A stretch of 64,000 bases of DNA, taken from contig NZ_JAJUWT010000028.1 of NCBI RefSeq assembly GCF_021390395.1, forward strand, positions 62,001-126,000, in the 5' to 3' direction. Shown here one piece after another: positions 34,167 to 43,237 of this stretch (its first letter is position 1; each line of letters opens with the position of its first letter). The notes under the pieces are model-generated. The model saw nothing but the letters and a program-made list of their open reading frames with translations, searched no databases and was not told the origin of the DNA. This DNA comes from Saccharothrix sp. S26. GTDB lineage: Bacteria; Actinomycetota; Actinomycetes; Mycobacteriales; Pseudonocardiaceae. The position numbers and the translations under genes were made by a program.

Positions 34167-35537
34167 TCACTGCGCCGCGGCCGTCCCGGCCCGCTGCTCG
34201 GCGACCAGGTCGCGGTACCAGTGGAAGCTCGCCCGGGGTGTGCGGACCAACGTGTCGTAGTCGACGTGCACGAGGCCGAACCGGTGCTTGTAACCGTGCG
34301 CCCACTCGAAGTTGTCCAGGAACGACCACACGAAGTAGCCGCGCAGGTCGACCCCGGCGGTGATCGCGTCACGCGCCGCCGCGAGGTGGGTGCGCAGGTA
34401 GTCGATGCGCTCCTGGTCGAGGAACCCGGGGTGGTCCGGGTACACGCACCCGTTCTCGGTAACGTACACCGGCGGCAGGTCGGGGTAGCGCTCCTTGAGC
34501 CCGACCAGCGTCTGGGTGAGCCCTTCGGGCTCGACCGGCCAGTTCATCGCGGTGCGCGGCACGTCGGGCAGGCGGGTGGTGTCGATGCCGATGTCGATCG
34601 ACGTCCGGGTGGCCGGGTCGGGGTCGCGGTGCGGCGCGTCGGCCACGTGCTGGCGGTAGTAGTAGTTGATGCCCACGTAGTCCAGCGGCGTGGAGATCAG
34701 CTCCAGGTCGCCGTCGCGGCGGAACGACAGGTCCGTGACGCCGGCGAACGTCTCCTCGTAGTCCTCGGGGTAGCGGCCCGCGAACAGCGGCTCGGTGAAC
34801 TGGCGGCGCAGCAGCAGGTCGTGCCTGCGTGCCGCGGCGACGTCCGCGTCCGAGGAGGTGACCGGGGTCGACGGCGACTGGTTGAGCACGATGCCGAACT
34901 CGTGGCCGGGCGTGCCGCGCATCGCCCGCACCGCGAGGCCGTGCGCGACCAGCAGGTGGTGCGCGGCGGCGAGCGACCCGTGGCCCTCCCGCGCGCCGGG
35001 CGCGTGCCTGCCCTCGCCGTAGCCGACGATCGAGGACACGTACGGCTCGTTGAACGTGGTCCACTTGGAGACCCGGTCACCCAACGCGTCGTGCACGACC
35101 ACCGCGTACTCGGCGAACCGCTCGGCGGTGTCGCGCGACCGCCAGCCGCCCAGCTCCTCCAGCGCCTGCGGCAGGTCCCAGTGGTACAGGGTGAGGAACG
35201 GCTCGATGCCCCGCTCCAGCAGCCCGTCGACGAGCCGGCTGTAGAAGTCCAGCCCGCGCGGTTCGACCCGGCCCGCGCCCTCGGGCACGATCCGCGGCCA
35301 GGCCACCGAGAACCGGTAGGCGTCCACGCCGAGCTCGCCGAGCAGCGCCAGGTCCTCGGGCATCCGGTGGTAGTGGTCGCAGGCGACCGCTCCGGTGTCG
35401 CCGCCGGCGACCGCGCCCGGCACCGCGCCGAACGCGTCCCAGATCGACGGTCCTCTCCCGTCGGCGTCCACGGCCCCTTCGATCTGGTAGGCCGAAGTGG
35501 CGACGCCCCAGCGGAATCCTTGGGGGAAGTCGGTCAT
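34167..35537 (-). CDS. GH1 beta-glucosidase
   Basis: 456 residues, a complete GH1 barrel. The N-terminal signature FRWGVATSAYQIEGA, acid/base Glu in TTFNEPY and nucleophile Glu in YVTENG are all present, with the aglycone Trp in FLDNFEWAHGY. No signal peptide, so it splits imported cellobiose or other beta-glucosides in the cytoplasm. It is the last gene of an operon SBP-permease-permease-GH1 and overlaps the permease by 4 bp (ATGA). This is the order of the Streptomyces cebEFG-bglC system. Confidence 0.95.
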   Translation of the reverse strand: MTDFPQGFRWGVATSAYQIEGAVDADGRGPSIWDAFGAVPGAVAGGDTGAVACDHYHRMPEDLALLGELGVDAYRFSVAWPRIVPEGAGRVEPRGLDFYSRLVDGLLERGIEPFLTLYHWDLPQALEELGGWRSRDTAERFAEYAVVVHDALGDRVSKWTTFNEPYVSSIVGYGEGRHAPGAREGHGSLAAAHHLLVAHGLAVRAMRGTPGHEFGIVLNQSPSTPVTSSDADVAAARRHDLLLRRQFTEPLFAGRYPEDYEETFAGVTDLSFRRDGDLELISTPLDYVGINYYYRQHVADAPHRDPDPATRTSIDIGIDTTRLPDVPRTAMNWPVEPEGLTQTLVGLKERYPDLPPVYVTENGCVYPDHPGFLDQERIDYLRTHLAAARDAITAGVDLRGYFVWSFLDNFEWAHGYKHRFGLVHVDYDTLVRTPRASFHWYRDLVAEQRAGTAAAQ

Positions 35538-36412
35538 CCTTTGAGAGCTCCTTGCATGATCCCGCCGACGATCTGCCGGCCGAACAGGAGGAACACCGCG
35601 AGCACCGGCACGGTGCCGATCGTCGCCGCGGTGAGCACGAGGGTGTAGTCGGTGGTGTAGCCGCTGGCCAGGGTGTTCAGCGCGGTCTGCACGGTGGGGT
35701 TCTCCGGGGTCAGCACGACCAGCGGCCAGAAGAAGTCGTTCCACGCCTGCATGAACGTGAACAGGCCGAGCACGGCGGCGGCCGGGCGGGCGGCGGGCAG
35801 CACCACGTGCCAGTACAGGCGCAGCGAGCTGCACCCGTCCATCCGGCCCGCTTCCAGCAGCTCGTCGGGCACGGCGCGTTCGAAGTACTGGCGCATGAAG
35901 AACACGCCGAACGCGGTGACCAGGCCGGGCACGATGACCGCGTGCAGCTCCCCGGCCCAGCCGAAGTCGCTCATCATCATGTACAGCGGGATGACGCCGA
36001 GCTCGGTGGGCACCGCCTGGGTGGCGACGACCAGCAGCATGAGCGCGGACCGGCCGCGGAACCTCAGCTTGGCGAAGGCGAAGCCGGCGAGGGTGGAGAA
36101 GAACACCACCGACAGCGTGATGGTCCCCGACACGATCAGCGAGTTCATCATCGCCAGCGCGAAGTCCGACTGGTCGAACACCCGCGAGATGTTGGCGAAC
36201 AGGTTGCCGCCGGGCACCAGCACCGGCGGCACGCTGCTGACCGAGTCCGGTGTCTGCGACGACACGACCAGCGACCAGTACACCGGGAACGCCGACCCGG
36301 CGAGCACCGCGATCAGCGCCGCGTAGGTCCACGGTCCGGGCATCCGCAACGCCCTGCGCCGCCCGGACGGCGCGGGCGCCTGGGGCGCCAGCGGTTCGAG
36401 CACGGTGGTCAT
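35534..36412 (-). CDS. sugar ABC importer permease (CUT1, MalG/CebG type)
   Basis: 292 residues with six predicted membrane segments. The cytoplasmic EAA loop is ELLEAGRMDGCSSLRLYWHV, which contacts the ATPase, and the Trp-rich end AWNDFFWPLV is typical. It overlaps the GH1 start by 4 bp and lies 9 bp after the other permease gene. No ATPase gene is in the operon; actinomycete CUT1 importers commonly share a distant MsiK-like ATPase. Confidence 0.92.
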   Translation of the reverse strand: MTTVLEPLAPQAPAPSGRRRALRMPGPWTYAALIAVLAGSAFPVYWSLVVSSQTPDSVSSVPPVLVPGGNLFANISRVFDQSDFALAMMNSLIVSGTITLSVVFFSTLAGFAFAKLRFRGRSALMLLVVATQAVPTELGVIPLYMMMSDFGWAGELHAVIVPGLVTAFGVFFMRQYFERAVPDELLEAGRMDGCSSLRLYWHVVLPAARPAAAVLGLFTFMQAWNDFFWPLVVLTPENPTVQTALNTLASGYTTDYTLVLTAATIGTVPVLAVFLLFGRQIVGGIMQGALKG

Positions 36413-36421
36413 GGTGTCCTC

Positions 36422-37342
36422 TCAGTCCGTCCGGATGCGGCGCGCGGCCAGGTAGCTCAACCCGGTGATGGCGACCGTCGCGATGAGCAGCAGCCAGGCG
36501 ATGGCCGACGCGTAGCCGAAGTCGAACTTCGCGAAGCCCTGCTCGTAGAGGTAGAGCGCGGCGGTCTGGAACTGGCGGTCCGAGCCGCCGGTGGCGGCGC
36601 CCGCACCGGGGTTGAACAGCAGCGGCTCGGCCAGCAGCCGCATGTTGCCCGCGGTGGCGATCACGGTGGAGAAGATGATCTGCGGGCGCAGCATCGGCAC
36701 GGTGATGCGCCAGAACTGCTGCCACGAGGTCGCCCCGTCCAGCCGGGCCGCCTCGTACACGCTGGTCGGGATGGCCTGCATGGAGGCCAGGAAGATCAGC
36801 GCGTGGTAGCCGGTCCAGCGCCACACCACCATCGCGGCGATGGCGGTGTGGGAGCTGCCGGTGCCGGCCTGCCAGTCGATCCGGCCCGCGCCGAACAGCT
36901 CCAGCACCCAGTTGATCAGACCGAAGTCGCGCCCGAACAGCTGCGCGAAGATGATCGTCACCGCGGCCACGGAGGTGATGTTGGGCAGCAGCACGCCCAT
37001 CCGGAAGAACGTCCGGCCGCGCAGCCGCCGGTTGAGCAGCTGCGCGATGCCGAGCGCGAACAGGATCTGCGGGACGGTGGTGAGCAGCCACAGGCTCAGC
37101 GTGTTGCCCATCGCGTTCCAGAAGTACGGGTCCGCGGTGAGCAGTTGGACGTAGTTGTCCACGCCGATGAACGTGGCCGCGTCGCCGTCGAGCAGGTTGC
37201 GGTCCTGCAACGACACCCAGGCGGTGTAGAGCAGGGGGAACAGGCCGAACACCGCGAACAGCAGGAAGTACGGCGCGATGTAGGCGTACGGCGCGTACCG
37301 GGTGTCCCACCGGTGGCGGCGTTCGCGCCAGTCCGTCTTCAT
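36422..37342 (-). CDS. sugar ABC importer permease (CUT1, MalF/CebF type)
   Basis: 306 residues, six membrane segments starting YAPYAYIAPYFLLFAVFGLF. The EAA loop is VYEAARLDGATSWQQFWRIT. The start ATG 37342 shares one base with the stop of the binding-protein gene (TGATG), so translation is coupled. It pairs with the second permease gene to form the membrane channel. Confidence 0.93.
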   Translation of the reverse strand: MKTDWRERRHRWDTRYAPYAYIAPYFLLFAVFGLFPLLYTAWVSLQDRNLLDGDAATFIGVDNYVQLLTADPYFWNAMGNTLSLWLLTTVPQILFALGIAQLLNRRLRGRTFFRMGVLLPNITSVAAVTIIFAQLFGRDFGLINWVLELFGAGRIDWQAGTGSSHTAIAAMVVWRWTGYHALIFLASMQAIPTSVYEAARLDGATSWQQFWRITVPMLRPQIIFSTVIATAGNMRLLAEPLLFNPGAGAATGGSDRQFQTAALYLYEQGFAKFDFGYASAIAWLLLIATVAITGLSYLAARRIRTD

Positions 37343-38589
37343 CAGTCCTCGAGCCTCTTGACGTCGCCCACGAACTGGTTCCAGGACTCGTCCGGGCTCT
37401 GCTTGCCCTGCTCGACGCGCTGCATGGCGTTGCCGAGCTCGGTCTGCACGTCGCCGGCCTTGGGGCCCTGGTACTGCGGCTTCAACGCGCGGGCGGCGTC
37501 GGTGAAGACCTTGCCGACGGGCGCGTTGTTGAAGAACGGGTCCTGCTTCTTGGCCACCGACTCCTCGCTGTACAGCTTCGGCGTGGACGGCAGCAGGCCC
37601 GCGGTGGCGAAGACCTTGGCCTGCTGCTCGGGCGCGGTGAGCCAGGCGGCGAGCGCGACGGCCTTGTCGGTGTTCTTGCCCTGCTTGGGCACGGTCAGGT
37701 ACGAGCCGCCCCAGTTGCCGCCGCCGCCGGGCACGGCCGCGAGGTCCCACTTGCCCGCGGTGTCGGGCGCCTGGTCCTTGATCTTGGCCATCATCCACGC
37801 CGGGCACGCCAGCGTGGCGAACTGGCCCTGCTTGAAGCCGGTGTTCCACTGCGGGGTGCTGTGCAGCAGCCCGGCGGACAGGCCGTCGGCCACGCCCTGG
37901 GCGACGAGGTTCCAGCCCTTGCGGATGTCGGCGTTGTCGCCCACGACGATCTTGTCGTTCTTGTCGTAGTAGCCGGTGGGCGCCTGGCCGACGATCGCGT
38001 TGAGCACGGTGGGGCCGCCGTCGAAGAACTTCGCGCCGGCCGGGGCCTTGGCCGCGAACTGCTTGCCGGTGGCCATGAACTGCTCCCAGGTCGGCCACAG
38101 GGCGGAGACCTGGTCGCGGTCGGACGGCAGGCCGGCGGCCTCGAACAGGTCGCGGCGGTAGCAGATGGCCAGGCCGCCGATGTCGGTGCCGTAGCCGATC
38201 TGCTTGCCGTCCTTGGACAGCGAGCCCTCCCACTTCCAGTCCAGCCAGCGGTCCTTGACCTCGGAGCCGAGCTCGACGAACTGGCCGGGGTTGGCCTTGA
38301 ACTGGTTGATGTAGCCGACGTCGACGGCCTCGATGTCCGCCGCGCCGTTGTTGGTGGCGAGGTGGGCGGCGAGGTTCTTGTGGTGGTCGGAGTAGGAGGC
38401 GGTGCGGTCGGTGATGTCGATGTCCGGGTGCGCCTTCTCGTACTCCTCGAACAGCTGCTGGTAGCCGAAGTTGCCGAACAGCCCGATCGTGATCCTGGTC
38501 TTGCCGTCGCTCGCGCCGCCGCCGCAGCCGGCGGCGACCAGGGCGGCCGCCAGCAGGGTCGCGCCGACCAGGGTCGGAGTTCGTCTCAT
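37342..38589 (-). CDS. sugar ABC importer solute-binding lipoprotein
   Basis: 415 residues. The signal ends in the lipobox LVAAGC, so it is a membrane-anchored lipoprotein on the outer face. The rest is a family 1 oligosaccharide-binding protein (ITIGLFGNFGYQQLFEEYEK; DIGGLAICYRRDLFEAAGLP). With the GH1 enzyme downstream, the ligand is probably a beta-gluco-oligosaccharide. ATG 38589 is chosen from the signal peptide; GAGAGGGAG lies upstream. First gene of the operon, divergent from the LacI regulator. Confidence 0.9.
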   Translation of the reverse strand: MRRTPTLVGATLLAAALVAAGCGGGASDGKTRITIGLFGNFGYQQLFEEYEKAHPDIDITDRTASYSDHHKNLAAHLATNNGAADIEAVDVGYINQFKANPGQFVELGSEVKDRWLDWKWEGSLSKDGKQIGYGTDIGGLAICYRRDLFEAAGLPSDRDQVSALWPTWEQFMATGKQFAAKAPAGAKFFDGGPTVLNAIVGQAPTGYYDKNDKIVVGDNADIRKGWNLVAQGVADGLSAGLLHSTPQWNTGFKQGQFATLACPAWMMAKIKDQAPDTAGKWDLAAVPGGGGNWGGSYLTVPKQGKNTDKAVALAAWLTAPEQQAKVFATAGLLPSTPKLYSEESVAKKQDPFFNNAPVGKVFTDAARALKPQYQGPKAGDVQTELGNAMQRVEQGKQSPDESWNQFVGDVKRLED

Positions 38590-38834
38590 AACGCGGTTCT
38601 CCCTCTCCATCGCTGAGCGGGCCGTTTTCGGGCACGCCGAACACGCGCAAGGTCGTTCCGGGGGTTTCCGGCGAATTCCGGCCGTGGTCCGCACCCGGCC
38701 GGTGTGGTGTACATGACAGCCCCGCGGCCGCGACACCGTCAAGTAACGAACCGATAACCCAGCCGTTCCCCGCCTATGACGTTTCCGCAGGTGATACCGT
38801 GTCCACCCTGGTCAGGACACACCGGCTGAACGCG

Positions 38835-38848
38835 TGAAACCGGTTACA
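38835..38848. promoter_or_regulatory. LacI-type operator before its own regulator
   Basis: TGAAACCGGTTACA is a 14-bp near-palindrome (6 of 7 base pairs match, core AACCGGTT) placed 15 bp before the LacI ATG. It has the size and central CG of LacI-family operators, so it probably gives autoregulation and, through the shared 275-bp gap, control of the divergent importer operon. Confidence 0.6.
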
Positions 38849-38863
38849 AAGAAAGGGCCGAAG

Positions 38864-39898
38864 ATGACCACCATCCGTGAGATCGCCCAGCTGTGCGGGG
38901 TGTCGGTGGCGACCGTTTCGCGCGTTTTCAACCAGCCGCTGACGGTCAGCAAGGAAAAGCGCGAAGTCGTGGAGCGGGTGGCCCGGGAGCTCGACTACCG
39001 GCCCAACGAGTCGGCGCGCGCGTTGGCCACCAAGCGGTCCGGGCTGATCGGCCTGGTGTGGGACACCGACCACCGCAGGCCGGGCTGGCGGCACCCGTAC
39101 CTGCAGGAGCTGCTGATCGGGTTGAAGTCGGCGTTGAGCGCGCACGGCTACCACCTGCTGATGCTCGCCACGAGCGGGTCGGCGGCGCTGCGGGCGGTCG
39201 GCGCGTCGCTGGCGGACCCGGTGGCGTACGTGAACATGACCCGGCGGCACCACCTGGGCGGGCTGGTGCTCATCGACAGCGGGTCGGACGCCCCGGCGTT
39301 CGCCGCGTTCGCCCAGTCCGGGCTGCCGTGCGTGGCGGTGGACGTGGACGTCGACGGGCCGCGGGCGACGTACGTGACGTCGGACAACGTCGGCGGCGCC
39401 GCGATGGCGGTGCGGCACCTGGTCGAGGCCGGACACCGGCGGATCGCCACCATCACCGGGCCGCGCGCCAACCGCCCGGCGGCCGACCGGCTCGACGGGT
39501 TCCGCGCCGCGATGGCCGAGGCGGGCCTGGCCGTGCCGCCGGAGTACGTGGTGGAAGGCGACTTCTACCGGCCCAGCGGGCAGTCGGCGACGCGGTCGCT
39601 GATCGCGCTGCCCGAGCCACCGACGGCGGTGTTCTGCGCCGGCGACGAGATGGCGGTGGGCGCGCTGCTGGCCGCGCGCCACGCGGGGCTGCGGGTGCCG
39701 GACGACCTGGCGGTGGTGGGGTTCGACGACATCGAGCTGGCCGCGCTGGTCGAGCCGCCGTTGACCACGTTGGCGCAGGACAAGGCCGGTATCGGGGTGG
39801 CGGCGGCACGGGCGGTGCTGACCATGGTGCACGGCGGGGAGAAGCCGCCGCCCGCGTTCCTGCCGACCAGGCTGGTGGTGCGCTCGTCGAGCCGGTGA
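38864..39898 (+). CDS. LacI family transcriptional regulator of the sugar importer/GH1 operon
   Basis: 344 residues. The LacI HTH is TIREIAQLCGVSVATVSRVF with a hinge RPNESARALATKRSGLIG, followed by a periplasmic-binding-type ligand domain (SDNVGGAAMAVRHLVEAGHR; AVFCAGDEMAVGAL; VVGFDDIELAAL). ATG 38864 has AAAGGG upstream. It is divergent from the importer operon and probably represses it until a sugar binds. It converges on the membrane protein gene with 6 bp between stops. Confidence 0.93.
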   Translation: MTTIREIAQLCGVSVATVSRVFNQPLTVSKEKREVVERVARELDYRPNESARALATKRSGLIGLVWDTDHRRPGWRHPYLQELLIGLKSALSAHGYHLLMLATSGSAALRAVGASLADPVAYVNMTRRHHLGGLVLIDSGSDAPAFAAFAQSGLPCVAVDVDVDGPRATYVTSDNVGGAAMAVRHLVEAGHRRIATITGPRANRPAADRLDGFRAAMAEAGLAVPPEYVVEGDFYRPSGQSATRSLIALPEPPTAVFCAGDEMAVGALLAARHAGLRVPDDLAVVGFDDIELAALVEPPLTTLAQDKAGIGVAAARAVLTMVHGGEKPPPAFLPTRLVVRSSSR

Positions 39899-39904
39899 GG
39901 CTCC

Positions 39905-40840
39905 TCAGCAGGCCGGCGGCGGGGTGCTGCCCGGCGGGCCGAACTCCAGGCGCAGGGAGTCCGTGCGGGGCACGACGAACGCCGTGCCGGCCGACGAGTG
40001 CCACGTCGCGGGCAGGAACACGTACTGGCCGCCGGACTGGAGCAGCAGCTTCAGGCCGTCGTAGCGGTACTTGTAGGCCGTGTCGGGCCCGGCGCACGCC
40101 ACCTGGCGCACGCCCTCGCCGGACAGGGTGAGGCTCTGCTCGCTGTAGAGCACCACGCCCGGCATGCCCGGCACCCGCGCCTCGACCTCGAAGCCGCGGC
40201 GCGTGCCGACCGCGCTCGAGTAGTCGCCGACCGCCCAGAACAGACCGATGCTGACCAGCAGGAACGCCGCCACCGACTCGGCGACGCCGAACGCCGCGCC
40301 CTTGCGGCCGCGTCCCGCGGTCAGGCTCCACCGCCGCCACGCGAACGCCAGCAGCACGATGCCGACCGCGAACCCCAGCCCCGGCAGGCCCGGGTAGGCC
40401 CGGAACGGCTCGGGGTCGACCGTGATCGGCAGCGTCACCGCCAGCAGGGCCAGGCCGAGCACGGCGGCGACGGGTGTGCAGGCCCGCAGGAACGCCGACC
40501 ACTGCCGCGCGGACAGCCGAGTGCGCAGGTAGCGGGCGAGGAACGTGACGGCCAGGACGCCGATCGCGATGCCGGCCAGCGGCAGGAACAACCCGTCCGC
40601 GCCGCGGGCCAGGATCTCGTCCGGGGTCTGGCTGAGCAGCGTGTAGTGCACCCGGAAGTGGGCGAAGAACACCTGCGTGGCCACCAGGCCGAAGAAGTAC
40701 AGCAGGGCGGTCAGCAGGGTCGTGTTGGCGACCACCGAGGCCATGATCCGCAACGCTCGCGCGGGCCCGGTCGGCGGCACGACCGGGTCGGGCACGGGCT
40801 GCGCCGGGCTCGCGCTCCGGCGGGCGGTCACGGTGGTCAC
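39905..40840 (-). CDS. polytopic membrane protein, function unknown
   Basis: 311 residues. About five hydrophobic segments (NTTLLTALLYFFGLVATQVFF; PLAGIAIGVLAVTFLA; ACTPVAAVLGLALLAVTLP; FAVGIVLLAFAWRR; VAAFLLVSIGLFWAVG) precede a ~110-residue exposed C-terminal domain rich in beta strands. I do not recognise the family. The GTG 40840 start overlaps the stop of the lipoprotein gene (GTGA), so the two are made together and may form a complex on the membrane. Confidence 0.75.
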   Translation of the reverse strand: MTTVTARRSASPAQPVPDPVVPPTGPARALRIMASVVANTTLLTALLYFFGLVATQVFFAHFRVHYTLLSQTPDEILARGADGLFLPLAGIAIGVLAVTFLARYLRTRLSARQWSAFLRACTPVAAVLGLALLAVTLPITVDPEPFRAYPGLPGLGFAVGIVLLAFAWRRWSLTAGRGRKGAAFGVAESVAAFLLVSIGLFWAVGDYSSAVGTRRGFEVEARVPGMPGVVLYSEQSLTLSGEGVRQVACAGPDTAYKYRYDGLKLLLQSGGQYVFLPATWHSSAGTAFVVPRTDSLRLEFGPPGSTPPPAC

Positions 40841-41454
40841 CGCCCGCCGCCCGTCGTCCCGGTGGTCGGCTCGGGCGTGGTTGCGGACGTCGGGTGCACG
40901 GGCGTGGTCCCCTCCGACGACGTGGTCGTCTCCCCGGTGGTCTCGCCGAAGCACGGCCTGCCCCGGAAGATCCGCACCGTCCCGCCGGGTTGCACGCTCG
41001 CGGGCCCGCCGTCGGGAGGCGCGCCCGGCGAGATCTCGTCGACGCAGTTCCCGCCGGCCCGGGGGGCGATCGTGACGGTCACGCCGCACAGGTCCCGGTC
41101 GCACCCCCGGTTGCCGCGGATCCTCTCCTCGATCGTCGACTTCGTCTCCTCCGCGCCGGTGCCGAGCAGCTGGGTGGTGTCGTACTTGATCGGGCTGCCG
41201 GGCACGCCGGGCGGGTTGGCGCTGCCCGGCGGGACGCGAGGGCTGGGGATCTGCGGCTGCGAGGGCTCGGGCCGCGTCCCCGATCCGTCCCCGGGCCGCC
41301 CCGGCGTCTCGTGCCCGGTGTGCTCCGACGTCGTCGGTTCCGCGGACCGGACCTCGCCCGCCCGTTGCCCGGTCGGCTGCCCCGGCACGGCCGCGCAACC
41401 GACCGCCACCGTGCAAGCCAGGATCGTGAACGTTCCTCCGGTCAGCCACCTCAT
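40837..41454 (-). CDS. secreted Thr/Pro-rich lipoprotein, function unknown
   Basis: 205 residues. Signal peptide with lipobox (LACTVAVGC; also ILAC upstream), then a Thr/Pro/Gly-rich spacer (residues ~25-85), a small core with four Cys (RGNRGCDRDLCGVTVTI, GGNCVDEI, GRPCFGETTG) that could form disulfides, and a Thr-rich tail. No family recognised. It is first in a two-gene operon with the membrane protein gene; the overlap suggests a fixed ratio. Confidence 0.78.
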   Translation of the reverse strand: MRWLTGGTFTILACTVAVGCAAVPGQPTGQRAGEVRSAEPTTSEHTGHETPGRPGDGSGTRPEPSQPQIPSPRVPPGSANPPGVPGSPIKYDTTQLLGTGAEETKSTIEERIRGNRGCDRDLCGVTVTIAPRAGGNCVDEISPGAPPDGGPASVQPGGTVRIFRGRPCFGETTGETTTSSEGTTPVHPTSATTPEPTTGTTGGGR

Positions 41455-41538
41455 CGGGCCTCACCTGCCCCTGTTGCTCCTTTTGGGTTCACCCATTAGG
41501 AGGTTCGGAGCAAGCGTCTGGATACACGCGGCGTGACA

Positions 41539-42708
41539 TCAAGGGCGGAAGACGGCGCGGACGCAGTCGTCCTCCTTGTCCTTGAACAACTGGTAGCCGC
41601 GCGCGCCCTCTTCCAGCGGCAGCACGTGCGTGGCCAGGTGGGTGGTGGTCAGCTCGCCCGAGGCCATCCGGTCGAGCAGCATCGGGATGTAGCGCTGCCC
41701 GTGCTGCTGCGCGCCGCGCAGGGTCAGGCCCTTGTTCATCACTGCGCCGAGCGGGAACTTGTCGACCACGCCGCTGAACACGCCGAGCACGAACACCGTG
41801 CCGCCCTTGCGGCAGTTGTGGATCGCCTCGCGCACCGCGATCGGCCGGTCGGTCTCCAGCTTCAGCTTGCTCTTGACCTGGTCGTAGGCGTACTGCGGGC
41901 CGTAGCTGTGCGCTTCGCAGCCCACCGCCTCGATGCACACGTCCGGTCCGCGGCCACCGGTCATCTCCCGCAACGCGGCCCCCACGTCGACGTGCTCGTA
42001 GTTGACCGTCTCCAGGCCGAACGCGTTCTCCGCCTGCCGCAGCCGGTAGTCGAAGCGGTCGATCACCACGACGCGTTCCGCGCCGTGCAGCTGGGCCGAG
42101 CGCGCCGCCATCTGCCCGACCGCGCCGCTGCCCCACACCGCGACCACGTCCCCGGGCCGCACACCGCCCAGGTCCGCGCCCATCCACCCGGTCGGCGCGG
42201 AGTCCGAGGCGAACACCGCGCTCAGGTCGTCCACGGCCTCCGGGATCGCGATGGCGTTGTGGTCGGCGAACGGCACCCGCACGTACTCGGCGTGGCTGCC
42301 CTTGAAGCCGCCCATGGCGTGCGAGTAGCCGAAGATCCCGCCGGGGTCCGCGCCCCACAACGCCTGCGTGATGCCGGGGTTGGTGTTGGTGTTGTCGCAC
42401 AGCGACCACAGGTCGTTGCGGCAGTAGTAGCACTGCCCGCAGCCGATGAACGAGGCCACCACCACCCGGTCACCGGGCTTGTGCCGGGTCACGTCCGGTC
42501 CTACCTCGACCACCTCGCCCATGAACTCGTGCCCGATCACGTCACCGGCCTGCATGAACGGGATGTGCCCGGTGAGCAGGTGCAGATCCGAGCCGCACGC
42601 GGTGCTCAGCCCGACCTTCAGGATCAGGTCGCCGTCGTTGAGGATCTTCGGGTCGGGCACGTCCTGCACCCGCACGTCGTTGACGCCTTCCCAGCACAAG
42701 GCCCTCAC
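41539..42708 (-). CDS. zinc-dependent alcohol dehydrogenase (formaldehyde-dehydrogenase-like)
   Basis: 389 residues. The catalytic zinc site is ACGSDLH with GHEFMGEV, the structural zinc has four Cys in CGQCYYCRNDLWSLC, and the Rossmann motif is WGSGAVGQMAA. This is the glutathione-independent formaldehyde-dehydrogenase-like MDR group; the substrate is not fixed. GTG 42708 overlaps the stop of the upstream SRPBCC gene by 4 bp. The SRPBCC-ADH pair is commonly seen together in actinobacteria. Confidence 0.9.
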   Translation of the reverse strand: MRALCWEGVNDVRVQDVPDPKILNDGDLILKVGLSTACGSDLHLLTGHIPFMQAGDVIGHEFMGEVVEVGPDVTRHKPGDRVVVASFIGCGQCYYCRNDLWSLCDNTNTNPGITQALWGADPGGIFGYSHAMGGFKGSHAEYVRVPFADHNAIAIPEAVDDLSAVFASDSAPTGWMGADLGGVRPGDVVAVWGSGAVGQMAARSAQLHGAERVVVIDRFDYRLRQAENAFGLETVNYEHVDVGAALREMTGGRGPDVCIEAVGCEAHSYGPQYAYDQVKSKLKLETDRPIAVREAIHNCRKGGTVFVLGVFSGVVDKFPLGAVMNKGLTLRGAQQHGQRYIPMLLDRMASGELTTTHLATHVLPLEEGARGYQLFKDKEDDCVRAVFRP

Positions 42709-43136
42709 AGCCGCCCCTCCCCCGCCGACTTGCCGATCACCGCGCGCAGCACCCGCCCGGCCGGTCCGGGGTGGGTCGTGGACGGCGTGTCGGGTCGGAT
42801 GACCGTGCCCGTCTCCAGCAGCGACTTCATCTGGCGCAAGGCCACGCGCAGGTCCTCCCTCGACACGTCGTCGTCCTTGGGCACCGCCAGCACCTCGGTG
42901 CCCCGGCCGCCGGGGGCGGGGCGGAAGCGCACGTCCACGCGGCCGCGCAGCTCACCCATCGGGCCGGGCAGCCGCGGGGGCCCGGTCACCGCGTCCAGCG
43001 GCCGGTCCACGGTCACCGCCAACCAGTGGTCGGACCGGCCGCGGCGCAGTGCGCGCCGGCGTGCCGTCATCCGCCGGCCGACCACCACCGCCGCCCCCAC
43101 GCCCGTGGCCGCGACGGCTTTCATGGCTGCCTTCAT
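42705..43136 (-). CDS. SRPBCC-like protein, partner of the ADH
   Basis: 143 residues. A short hydrophobic N-terminus (KAVAATGVGAAVVVG) and Arg-rich stretch are followed by a START/SRPBCC-type fragment (HWLAVTVDRPLDAVTGPP ... VDVRFRPAPGGRGTEVLAV ... LRVALRQMKSLLETG). Such domains bind lipids or hydrophobic ligands. ATG 43136 follows GGCGGAG. The stop overlaps the ADH start. The truncated fold is normal for this actinobacterial group. Confidence 0.78.
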   Translation of the reverse strand: MKAAMKAVAATGVGAAVVVGRRMTARRRALRRGRSDHWLAVTVDRPLDAVTGPPRLPGPMGELRGRVDVRFRPAPGGRGTEVLAVPKDDDVSREDLRVALRQMKSLLETGTVIRPDTPSTTHPGPAGRVLRAVIGKSAGEGRL

Positions 43137-43237
43137 CGCTCCGCCTTTCGTCACCGAACCCGGCGAGTACCCACCAAGCCGCGACTCACTCGGGATGGGC
43201 GGCGCTGAACGGTCCGCACCGCCCCGGGCCGCGCCCC

